Source: Aliivibrio_A sp016764915 (lineage in GTDB: Bacteria > Pseudomonadota > Gammaproteobacteria > Enterobacterales > Vibrionaceae). Taken from it: DNA of 64,000 bases. Under the pieces are notes generated by a model, which saw only the letters and a list, made by a program, of their open reading frames with translations, was not told the origin of the DNA and searched no databases. Positions 34,182-41,779 of the stretch are shown here, one piece after another. The stretch's first letter is position 1. Each line of letters opens with the position of its first letter. Where the stretch lies: contig OZ245058.1 in NCBI GenBank assembly GCA_965224595.1, forward strand, positions 1,798,001 to 1,862,000, read 5' to 3'. The position numbers and the translations under genes are program-made.

Positions 34182-34598
34182 ATGGCTACGGGAAGAATTT
34201 TACACACAATGATCCGTGTTGGTGATTTGGACAAATCCATCGAATTTTACACCAAGGTAATGGGCATGACACTGTTGCGCCAAAATACCAATGAAGAGTA
34301 TAAATATACGTTAGCTTTTCTCGGCTTTGGTGATGAATCTCAGGGGGCAGTCATTGAATTGACCCACAATTGGGGCACTGAAAGTTATGAACACGGTAAT
34401 GCTTTTGGCCATATAGCCATTGGTGTTGATGACATCTACGCGACCTGTGATGCCATCAAAGCTGTTGGAGGTAACATCACTCGTGAAGCAGGCCCAGTAA
34501 AAGGTGGCTCAACTCACATTGCCTTTGTTAAAGACCCTGATGGCTACATGATTGAACTGATCCAGAATAAAGATGCAAGTGCTGGTCTTGCTGGTTAA
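34182..34598 (+). CDS. gloA: lactoylglutathione lyase (glyoxalase I)
   Basis: A 138-residue enzyme isomerising the glutathione hemithioacetal of methylglyoxal. Expected metal ligands are visible: H8 (ILHTMIRVGD), a Glu in AVIELTHNWG, a His in FGHIAIGVDD and a Glu in YMIELIQNKD. The pattern fits the Ni2+-dependent E. coli GloA. It follows nth by 14 bases. Confidence 0.95.
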   Translation: MATGRILHTMIRVGDLDKSIEFYTKVMGMTLLRQNTNEEYKYTLAFLGFGDESQGAVIELTHNWGTESYEHGNAFGHIAIGVDDIYATCDAIKAVGGNITREAGPVKGGSTHIAFVKDPDGYMIELIQNKDASAGLAG

Positions 34599-34663
34599 TC
34601 ACTATCTTCTTTCAAATGATATCTGCCTCACACTTTATCGCTTCAAGTGAGTAAATAGATACA

Positions 34664-34683
34664 AATGATAACGGTTATCAATT
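34664..34683. promoter_or_regulatory. candidate Fur box
   Basis: A perfect 15-base palindrome TGATAACGGTTATCA (34666-34680) set in AT-rich flanks, close to the Fur consensus core TGATAATnATTATCA. It lies about 50 bases before the start of the following gene, where repression by iron-loaded Fur would be expected. Confidence 0.55.
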
Positions 34684-34727
34684 AATATCAATGCAATACT
34701 AATCCAAAAGTGGTATGCGAAAAAATT

Positions 34728-35165
34728 ATGAGCATTGATAATTGGGAACAACACACCTTATTGGCAGATTCAGCCATGCAGGAGAACGACAACTTACGTT
34801 CAATGATTCACTATCAGCAAGCCTTCAGTATTGCTGAAGAGATGGCTGATAACCATAACTACAGTATTGATGACCGTTTGGTTGTCAATGTTGTCTCTTG
34901 CCACAATCTTGCTAATTTTTGGCGTAAAAACCATGATACTGAGTATGAATTAAAGTACCTCCAGCTCGCTTCAGAAAAAATTCTCTTACTGATACCTCAA
35001 TGTCCACACCAACAGTGTGATTCGTTTGTATCATCACTTGGTTGCTGTAAAAAAGCATTGATCGATTTTATGAAACGTCATCCTAATCCGATAGTAGCCA
35101 AACAGGTGAAGCACCTAGATAACGCCTCCCAATGTGAGCTCATCGCAAAATTCAGATTGAACTAA
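34728..35165 (+). CDS. DUF2753-like, TPR-type small protein
   Basis: A helical protein of about 145 residues with a tetratricopeptide-like look (HYQQAFSIAEEM, YLQLASEKILLL) and a cysteine cluster CPHQQC...CC at about residues 95-110 that could bind metal. It resembles a conserved Vibrionaceae family that I recall as DUF2753, found between gloA and motY. Function unknown. The frame opens with GTG at 34710; the ATG at 34728 (MSIDNWEQHT) looks more like the family start, though neither has a clear ribosome site. A Fur-like box precedes it. Confidence 0.65.
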   Translation: MSIDNWEQHTLLADSAMQENDNLRSMIHYQQAFSIAEEMADNHNYSIDDRLVVNVVSCHNLANFWRKNHDTEYELKYLQLASEKILLLIPQCPHQQCDSFVSSLGCCKKALIDFMKRHPNPIVAKQVKHLDNASQCELIAKFRLN

Positions 35166-35242
35166 CCTTGCGCGAGTTACTTGTATAAACAGCCTCGATT
35201 TGGTTATAATCCCGCTTCATTTTTTGTATAGAAGCACAGTTT

Positions 35243-35713
35243 ATGAGCAAAGGTTACTCTTGTATTGGTTTAGTTAACCCCAAAACACCTGAAAATGTCG
35301 GTTCTGTCATGCGTGCCGCGGGCTGTTACGGTGTTAACTCTGTGTTTTATACTGGCAAGCGCTACGAAATGGCAAAGCAGTTCTGTACAGATACCAAAAA
35401 TGCACACTACAATATTCCGTTAATTGGGGTTGAAGATTTACAGTCTGTTATCCCTTTAGGCTGCGTTCCCATTGCAGTGGATTTGATTCCTGGCGCGAAA
35501 CCTCTACCGGAATACAAGCACCCTGCTCGTGCATTTTATATTTTTGGCCCTGAAGATGGCACGTTAAAAAAACAGATCACCAATTTCTGCAAAGAGACCA
35601 TCTATGTGCCAACTAACGGCTGCATGAATTTAGCCGCTGCCGTCAATGTTATTATGTATGATCGCATGGCCAAAGGTGATGATTTTTCAAATCATCAAGA
35701 TACACTGAAATAA
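35243..35713 (+). CDS. SPOUT (TrmH/SpoU-family) RNA 2'-O-methyltransferase
   Basis: A 156-residue protein with the SpoU motifs: motif 1 NPKTPENVGSVMRAA (residues 12-26), motif 2 FIFGPEDG-like (YIFGPEDG) and motif 3 NLAAAVNVIMYDRM, which together make the trefoil-knot SAM site. It has no RNA-binding extension. It differs from E. coli TrmL in the region between the motifs, so I do not assign the substrate. Monocistronic, ending at a strong hairpin. Confidence 0.82.
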   Translation: MSKGYSCIGLVNPKTPENVGSVMRAAGCYGVNSVFYTGKRYEMAKQFCTDTKNAHYNIPLIGVEDLQSVIPLGCVPIAVDLIPGAKPLPEYKHPARAFYIFGPEDGTLKKQITNFCKETIYVPTNGCMNLAAAVNVIMYDRMAKGDDFSNHQDTLK

Positions 35714-35732
35714 TCAGTAAAAAGTTATATAC

Positions 35733-35760
35733 AAATGCCAGCACTGCGCTGGCATTTTTG
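35733..35760. terminator. bidirectional terminator between the methyltransferase gene and motY
   Basis: Stem AAATGCCAGC/GCTGGCATTT followed by a T run on the plus strand. It lies between convergent genes and can serve both. Confidence 0.8.
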
Positions 35761-35790
35761 TATTCAAACGGTTTGGCTAGACAGAAGCTC

Positions 35791-36663
35791 TTAGATAAGA
35801 GTACGACCTAATGAGATAACCACACGTCGGTTTTTATCTTTACCTATGGGAGTATCGTTATCAGCAATGGGCCTGCGCTTCCCATAACCCTGAACCTGAA
35901 TTCTATTACCAGGCATACCGATAGATTCGAAATACTCTTGTAACCTTTTTGCTCGTTTCTCAGAGAGGTGTTGGTTAACATTTTTTCCACCTGATGAATC
36001 GGTATAGGTAGAAACCAGCACCAGATCAATATCATCACTATAACGAACATACTCTGCAATCTGCGCTAAACGTTTTTGCGAGGCTTTATTAAGCTGATCG
36101 CTGTTCTTGCTGTAATGCAAAATGGTAAATGATATGTCTTCAAAGCTGTATGGCAAAAGATTCGATACACAGGTACTGAACTCGTTATAAGCAGACTGAA
36201 ACAGTACCGCTGATAGAGAAACTTCGATTAATTTATCTCTATTTTGCCAGTCTGCATACGTAAACGTGGGATAGCGACCATTTTCAAGTTCCGACAATAG
36301 TCCCCATGCAGTCTGTCCTCCAACATAACCATCGAACTGTTTATAAAATTTCAACTGAGTAATCGACTCTGCGCTTTCTCCCGGCATCCAACGTGGCGGC
36401 ATTGAAACTAAAGCTACGTTACGAGTCTCACCCATCGCACGACGCATTTTCAGTTCAAAATCTAAATTGATTTTTTTACTTGCCATTGAAGTAAACGTGG
36501 CATCACCATAGCTTGGAATTGGATGATTAAGTTGACACTGCAATGGTGTATCAACCACCATATCCCATGTAGATTGACCAGGCTGAGCAACGTACTGCTT
36601 TGAGGCCGATACAAAGGGCACTATCAGTAAACTCATCATGAACGAATAAACAATTTTTTTCAT
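35791..36663 (-). CDS. motY: sodium-type flagellar motor protein MotY
   Basis: A 290-residue exported protein (Vibrio MotY 293). A signal peptide spans about residues 1-20 (cleavage near VSASK). The N-terminal half docks on the flagellar basal body as part of the T ring, and the C-terminal OmpA-like peptidoglycan-binding domain includes TDSSGGKNVNQHLSEKRAKR and GYGKRRP. It anchors PomA/PomB stators of the Na+-driven polar flagellum, which argues strongly for Vibrionaceae. Divergent from rnt. Confidence 0.93.
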   Translation of the reverse strand: MKKIVYSFMMSLLIVPFVSASKQYVAQPGQSTWDMVVDTPLQCQLNHPIPSYGDATFTSMASKKINLDFELKMRRAMGETRNVALVSMPPRWMPGESAESITQLKFYKQFDGYVGGQTAWGLLSELENGRYPTFTYADWQNRDKLIEVSLSAVLFQSAYNEFSTCVSNLLPYSFEDISFTILHYSKNSDQLNKASQKRLAQIAEYVRYSDDIDLVLVSTYTDSSGGKNVNQHLSEKRAKRLQEYFESIGMPGNRIQVQGYGKRRPIADNDTPIGKDKNRRVVISLGRTLI

Positions 36664-36911
36664 ACTTACCTAAACCACTAAAAACGATGACTACAAAAAC
36701 TGAAGAGGCAATGTTTGTCCCATCCAACACAATGAGCACATAATTGTATATTTTAATGCAAGAAACTCGCCACTGTTAGTGCCATTTTATGTAAAAATCT
36801 CATTCTGTCAGTATTTATTCAGCTAAAAAACCCAAAACGGCATAAATCAGAGTTCAGCCAGCGGCGCTTTTCTGTAATAATAGCGCCCTATTTAACTAAG
36901 ATATTATCTAA

Positions 36912-37577
36912 ATGACCGCTGTTAAAGATGAAAACGTATTAAAAAGCCGCTTTAGAGGCTATTTCCCTGTTGTTATTGATGTCGAAACCGCAGGTTTTAA
37001 TGCCAAGACTGACGCTCTGCTTGAAATATGCGCTGTCACCTTAAAAATGGATGAAGAGGGTTTTTTACATCCTGCAACCACCTTGCACTTTCATGTACTG
37101 CCTTTTGAAGGCGCAAATATAGAGCAAGCTGCTTTAGATTTTAACGGTATTCGAGATCCTCTAAGTCCTCTTCGAGGCGCGGTATCTGAAGAGTTCGCTT
37201 TAAAAGAGATCTTTAAACAAGTTCGCAAAGAGCAAAAGAGCGTCGATTGTCAGCGTGCCATTATGGTTGCTCATAACGCGACTTTTGACCATAGCTTTGT
37301 GATGGAAGCCGCTGAGCGTTCAAAATTAAAGCGTATCCCTTTTCACCCGTTCTGCACGTTCGATACTGCAGCACTGAGTGGCCTTGTCTTAGGTCAAACA
37401 GTACTGGCCAAGGCGTGCAAATCGGCTAACATCGATTTTGACGGTAAAGAGGCCCATTCTGCTCTTTACGATACAGAACGTACTGCTGAACTGTTCTGTT
37501 TTATCGTCAACAAATGGAAAACATTAGGTGGTTGGCCTCTATTAGCTGAGCCTGAACAGAGCGAAGTTTCAGAATAA
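36912..37577 (+). CDS. rnt: ribonuclease T
   Basis: A 221-residue DEDDh 3'-5' exonuclease (E. coli 215) that trims tRNA and other stable RNA 3' ends. Catalytic residues are seen as D23 and E25 (VIDVETAGF), an Asp in AHNATFDHSF, and the final H/D pair in EAHSALYDTERTA. Its position beside motY is conserved in vibrios. Confidence 0.95.
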   Translation: MTAVKDENVLKSRFRGYFPVVIDVETAGFNAKTDALLEICAVTLKMDEEGFLHPATTLHFHVLPFEGANIEQAALDFNGIRDPLSPLRGAVSEEFALKEIFKQVRKEQKSVDCQRAIMVAHNATFDHSFVMEAAERSKLKRIPFHPFCTFDTAALSGLVLGQTVLAKACKSANIDFDGKEAHSALYDTERTAELFCFIVNKWKTLGGWPLLAEPEQSEVSE

Positions 37578-37625
37578 ATTTCATCATAGATAATAAGTAC
37601 ATTACATAATAGGCGCATTGATTTC

Positions 37626-38969
37626 ATGAGTTTTCTTTTCGAGTACGTAAATCCGGTCATCCTCTCCGTCTGCATTATGCTGGTGTTAGCATTGATGCGA
37701 GTAAATGTTGTTGTCGCTCTGACTTTCAGTGCTCTCATTGGCGGACTGTCAGCAGATATCTCTCTCACAGATACCATACAAGCTTTTGAAAATGGTCTCG
37801 GTGGAGGCGCTACCATTGCCCTTAGTTACGCTATGTTAGGCGCCTTTGCTGTGGCGATATCTCGATCAGGGGTAACCGATCTACTTGCACAAACTGTTAT
37901 CAAGAAAATCAGCGGTCATGATAATGCTGCCGCCTCATTGAAAGTGAAATACACGCTGCTGTTTACTTTAGTGATTATTGCTATTTCATCGCAAAATGTT
38001 ATTCCGGTTCACATCGCTTTTATTCCAATTTTAATACCACCACTGCTGGTTGTTTTTGCCAAACTTAAACTCGACCGACGCCTAGTGGCTTGTGTTTTAA
38101 CCTTTGGTTTAGTCACTCCGTACATGGTTTTACCCGTCGGTTTCGGCGGCATCTTCCTAAATAATATCTTACTTAAAAACTTACATGATAATGGATTGGA
38201 TATTGTTGGAAGCCAAGTTCCTGTTGCTATGTTACTGCCGGCTCTGGGCATGGTGACTGGTCTGTTGATTGCTGTATTTTTCAGTTACCGAAAACCGAGA
38301 GAGTACAAGAACCTTTCAACTGAGAATCTCTCCTCTTCGCCTCTCGAATTGAACATACGTCATATTTATATCGCGATTGCGGCAATTGTCATGGCATTAA
38401 CAGTGCAGCTTTTTGCAGGTTCAATGATCATCGGTGCTCTTGCCGGATTCATGGTCTTCACTTTCGGCGGCGTTATTGCTTGGAAAGAGACTCATGATGT
38501 CTTTACTAAAGGCGTACACATGATGGCAATGATTGGTTTTATTATGATTTCAGCGGCTGGATTTGCAGCCGTGATGAAGGCAACTGGCGGAGTCGAAACT
38601 TTAGTTGAAGCATTGTCCTCTAATATTGGTGATAACCGTCCGCTTGCAGCTCTGTTGATGCTCATCGTCGGCTTGTTAGTGACAATGGGAATTGGCTCTT
38701 CATTTTCAACCATTCCTATTATCGCAACGATTTATGTACCATTAGCGCTCGCGTTTGGTTTCTCTCCTATGGCAACCGTTGCGCTTGTCGGCACGGCGGC
38801 GGCATTAGGTGATGCAGGTTCTCCTGCTTCTGATTCCACATTAGGTCCAACTTCCGGTCTTAATGCCGATGGTCAGCATGAACATATTTGGGAGACAGTC
38901 GTACCCACCTTCCTACACTATAACCTACCATTAATTATCTTTGGTTGGATTGCGGCAATGACACTTTAA
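37626..38969 (+). CDS. Na+/H+ antiporter family membrane protein (YuiF/COG2056-like)
   Basis: A 447-residue inner-membrane transporter with about twelve hydrophobic segments. The motif GGGATIALSYAMLGAFAVAIS near residue 60 and GDAGSPASDSTLGPTSG near residue 400 are typical of this Na+/H+ antiporter-type family. Relatives have also been linked to histidine or other amino-acid transport, so the substrate is open. It follows rnt by about 50 bases and ends at a strong bidirectional terminator. Confidence 0.8.
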   Translation: MSFLFEYVNPVILSVCIMLVLALMRVNVVVALTFSALIGGLSADISLTDTIQAFENGLGGGATIALSYAMLGAFAVAISRSGVTDLLAQTVIKKISGHDNAAASLKVKYTLLFTLVIIAISSQNVIPVHIAFIPILIPPLLVVFAKLKLDRRLVACVLTFGLVTPYMVLPVGFGGIFLNNILLKNLHDNGLDIVGSQVPVAMLLPALGMVTGLLIAVFFSYRKPREYKNLSTENLSSSPLELNIRHIYIAIAAIVMALTVQLFAGSMIIGALAGFMVFTFGGVIAWKETHDVFTKGVHMMAMIGFIMISAAGFAAVMKATGGVETLVEALSSNIGDNRPLAALLMLIVGLLVTMGIGSSFSTIPIIATIYVPLALAFGFSPMATVALVGTAAALGDAGSPASDSTLGPTSGLNADGQHEHIWETVVPTFLHYNLPLIIFGWIAAMTL

Positions 38970-38988
38970 TAATAAATTTTGTTAAAAA

Positions 38989-39021
38989 AAAAGCCCTTCA
39001 CACTGAATGTGAAGGGCTTTT
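38989..39021. terminator. bidirectional terminator
   Basis: A perfect 12-bp stem AAGCCCTTCACA/TGTGAAGGGCTT with A and T runs on either side, between the convergent transporter gene and grxD. Confidence 0.88.
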
Positions 39022-39040
39022 ATCATTAGAATATCAAATT

Positions 39041-39373
39041 CTATTCAGCTTCTGGGTGACGTGCTGCAGCTTCAGTAATTAATGACTGCAATTCACCTTT
39101 TTGAAACATCTCAACCACGATATCACAACCGCCAATCAATTCGCCTTCAACCCATAATTGTGGAAACGTAGGCCATTGAGCGTAAATTGGTAGCTCTGCG
39201 CGAATATCTGGGTTTTGCAAAATATCAACGTATGCGAATTTTTCACCACAATTAACAAGCACTTGAGCGACTTGTGAAGAGAAGCCGCAACTTGGAAGTT
39301 TCGGTGAGCCCTTCATGAAGACTAAGATGTGGTTTTCTTCTATCTGTTTTTTTATTTTATCAATCGTTTCCAT
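39041..39373 (-). CDS. grxD: monothiol glutaredoxin GrxD
   Basis: A 110-residue CGFS-type glutaredoxin (E. coli Grx4 115). The active site is in KLPSCGFSSQ, and the glutathione-binding WPTFPQLWVEGELIGGCD segment follows. Such proteins bind a shared [2Fe-2S] cluster with glutathione and take part in iron-sulfur cluster delivery. Divergent from sodB. Confidence 0.95.
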   Translation of the reverse strand: METIDKIKKQIEENHILVFMKGSPKLPSCGFSSQVAQVLVNCGEKFAYVDILQNPDIRAELPIYAQWPTFPQLWVEGELIGGCDIVVEMFQKGELQSLITEAAARHPEAE

Positions 39374-39594
39374 TGCTTCCTCTAATATGGTATTAGCTCT
39401 AATTACTCTCGATTCTACTCGTTAATTGAAAAGAAAAAAACACCTGTAATTTTCAAGGTTATTAATGTCCTCTCTTTTTACTCTTTTTTCTTTTAATAAA
39501 GTAAAAACTTGCTAAAATAAAAAACAGTTCCACAAAACAATAATTATTGGGAATTTTGTCAGTACAAACTGGCATCATACATGGAGAATACGCA

Positions 39595-40179
39595 ATGTCA
39601 TTCGAATTACCTGCTCTACCATTTGCTAAAGATGCACTTGAACCACACATCTCATCAGAGACATTAGATTTCCACCACGGAAAACACCACAATACTTACA
39701 TAGTAAAGCTTAATGGCCTTATTCCTGGCACTGAATTTGAAGGGAAATCATTAGAAGAGATTATCAAAACTTCTACTGGTGGCGTATTTAACAACGCAGC
39801 TCAAATTTGGAACCATACGTTCTACTGGAACTGTTTAGCACCTAAAGCAGGTGGTGAGCCAACTGGCGCTGTTGCTGACGCAATTAACAACTCGTTTGGT
39901 TCTTTTGCAGACTTCAAAGCAAAATTCACTGACTCTGCAATCAACAACTTCGGTTCTTCTTGGACTTGGCTTGTTAAAAAAGCAGATGGCTCACTAGAGA
40001 TCGTGAATACTTCAAATGCAGCGACTCCCCTAACAGATGAAGGATCTACACCTCTTCTAACTGTTGATCTATGGGAACACGCTTACTACATCGATTTCCG
40101 TAATGTACGTCCTGATTACATGAATGCTTTCTGGGCACTTGTAAATTGGGAATTCGTTGCTGCAAATCTAAGTAAATAA
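39595..40179 (+). CDS. sodB: iron superoxide dismutase
   Basis: A 194-residue Fe/Mn-family SOD (E. coli SodB 193). Metal ligands are H27 region (HHGKHHNTY), H74 region (WNHTFYW), and D/H in VDLWEHAYYIDF. The NNAAQIWNH segment with Gln is characteristic of the Fe form. The frame opens at 39547, but the ATG at 39595 with GGAGA upstream is the family start (MSFELPALPF). Confidence 0.96.
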   Translation: MSFELPALPFAKDALEPHISSETLDFHHGKHHNTYIVKLNGLIPGTEFEGKSLEEIIKTSTGGVFNNAAQIWNHTFYWNCLAPKAGGEPTGAVADAINNSFGSFADFKAKFTDSAINNFGSSWTWLVKKADGSLEIVNTSNAATPLTDEGSTPLLTVDLWEHAYYIDFRNVRPDYMNAFWALVNWEFVAANLSK

Positions 40180-40200
40180 TCGAACGGTTATTTATCGATT

Positions 40201-40226
40201 AAAGGCTAACTTAAGTTAGCCTTTTT
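40201..40226 (+). terminator. terminator after sodB
   Basis: Stem AAAGGCTAAC/GTTAGCCTTT with loop TTAA and a T run. Confidence 0.88.
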
Positions 40227-40291
40227 TATGTCTAAACCACTAAAGATTTTTGTTTTAAGCCGATAAGCTTATATCAACAAAGGAATTTAGT

Positions 40292-40795
40292 ATGCACCTT
40301 CACACATTAGATAAAGCCTACCTAATTAACGAAACACAGTTAGGAGATAAACTTAACCGCGCTGTTGAATCTGGTCGACGTGCTGACTTTGCTTTAATGA
40401 TGTCTCTTTTATCTAACAATTTATGTGAAAAAAATCCGCAGCAACTTCCTGAAACGAGTCACCCAAATTCACTACGTGACAGCTTAGGTGTTGCGGCTGA
40501 AGTTGAACTGTCCGCTAGTGAAGTGTCGTATCGTCGATCAGCGACTCAATCTAAAAGTTTTCATTCTGGTGGTATAGCAGATACTCGATTACTGCAACAT
40601 TTGGCACCAAGTTCATTGGCGCAACTGCCCCAAAATACCTTTCAGCTTCCTGAAGAACTTTATCACAACCTTTCAGGCCATGACCGACGCCAACTTGCTA
40701 ACCCCTCAACACAATCATTCAATGTTGCTGCTAATGAACTCTATAATGCGCTGATCATCGCCAAGAGAACGGCCGATATGAAAAGAGTCTCGTAA
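40292..40795 (+). CDS. hypothetical protein
   Basis: A 167-residue soluble protein that I do not recognise. It has no signal peptide or membrane segment. The ends look helical (LDKAYLINETQLGDKLNRAVESG and ANELYNALIIAKRTADMK) and the centre is Ser/Gln-rich and probably disordered. The ATG has AAAGGA upstream, and codon use is like the neighbours, so it is probably a real gene. It stands alone after the sodB terminator. Confidence 0.7.
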   Translation: MHLHTLDKAYLINETQLGDKLNRAVESGRRADFALMMSLLSNNLCEKNPQQLPETSHPNSLRDSLGVAAEVELSASEVSYRRSATQSKSFHSGGIADTRLLQHLAPSSLAQLPQNTFQLPEELYHNLSGHDRRQLANPSTQSFNVAANELYNALIIAKRTADMKRVS

Positions 40796-41008
40796 TTTTT
40801 CAAAAGCCCATATACCAAGCTTTATGCCACCTTCACTCCTGAGTCCCAAATAAATGAGACCATCATCTGGTTTTTACCTATTTCATAACTATTTCTTCTA
40901 ATCTCTGACCCATGACTTCGCATAACTTGCGTTTATCTACCATGCTTATTTTCCTATGCTTGAATCAACCTTGTATTTTGTGCATATCTGGGGGAGGGAG
41001 AAACAATA

Positions 41009-41698
41009 ATGGTAATTAAAGACTCTATTATTTTAATAACATCAGCAGGCAGTCAAATCGGCCGTGCAATTTCATGCCACTTTTCAGCCTTAGGGGCTCG
41101 GCTGATATTGATCGATTGCAACAATGAAAATTTGTTAGCAACACATCAAACCTGCGAGCACCTTGGAGGACACGTTTCTAGTTACCTTTTAAATGATGAA
41201 TCCGATGACAATATTCGTCAGATTTTTTCCTTGATCGATGATCAATATGAAATGGGTATCGATGTCATGATCAATACCTTGGTTGAAGATCCATCGCCGT
41301 CTTTACTTAGTAGCAACAGTGTTGAGATTTTTAGCTCTCAACTCACTGATTTAGCTAGCAGGTTATTCTGTGTTGGTAAAAGCGCAGCTCAAAATATGCG
41401 AAATCACAATAAGCAGGGTGTGATTATCAATTTAGTAACGAACCAGATACAAAATATTGAATTTGACTCACTCAGCAATTCACGAGCAGTATTGACCGGT
41501 ATTACCCAAAGTTGGGCCAAAGAGCTGAATAAGTTTAAAATCAGAGTCGGTGGAATAACTCCTACCTTTCACTGTATTGACCAACTGCCTTCAACCGGCT
41601 CACAAGTAAAATTACAAAGTGAGCTAGTAAGAAACACTGAATACATAGTACAAAATGACTCTTTTAACGGCCGTATGTTAGAAGCGGAATGTCATTAG
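41009..41698 (+). CDS. SDR-family protein with degenerate catalytic motifs
   Basis: A 229-residue protein with the fold pattern of short-chain dehydrogenases. The nucleotide loop reads TSAGSQIGRA, a variant of TGxxxGIG. The usual NNAG is NTLVEDP, and the active-site YxxxK region is SNSRAVLTG, lacking both Tyr and Lys. It may bind a nucleotide but is unlikely to be a normal oxidoreductase. The start ATG is preceded by GGGAGGGAG. It ends at a terminator shared with convergent adhE. Confidence 0.78.
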   Translation: MVIKDSIILITSAGSQIGRAISCHFSALGARLILIDCNNENLLATHQTCEHLGGHVSSYLLNDESDDNIRQIFSLIDDQYEMGIDVMINTLVEDPSPSLLSSNSVEIFSSQLTDLASRLFCVGKSAAQNMRNHNKQGVIINLVTNQIQNIEFDSLSNSRAVLTGITQSWAKELNKFKIRVGGITPTFHCIDQLPSTGSQVKLQSELVRNTEYIVQNDSFNGRMLEAECH

Positions 41699-41712
41699 TC
41701 TTCAGATTGACC

Positions 41713-41745
41713 AAAAAAACCCACTTAATATGAAGTGGGTTTTTA
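41713..41745. terminator. bidirectional terminator between the SDR gene and adhE
   Basis: Stem AAAACCCACTT/AAGTGGGTTTT, loop AATATG, with T runs on both strands. Confidence 0.85.
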
Positions 41746-41779
41746 TTTACGATTAAGCTAACTATCAAACGCTAACAGA

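Noticed and set aside
35243..35713. TrmL assignment for the SPOUT methyltransferase
   Set aside because: The size is similar to TrmL, but the sequence between motifs does not resemble it, so the substrate is left open.
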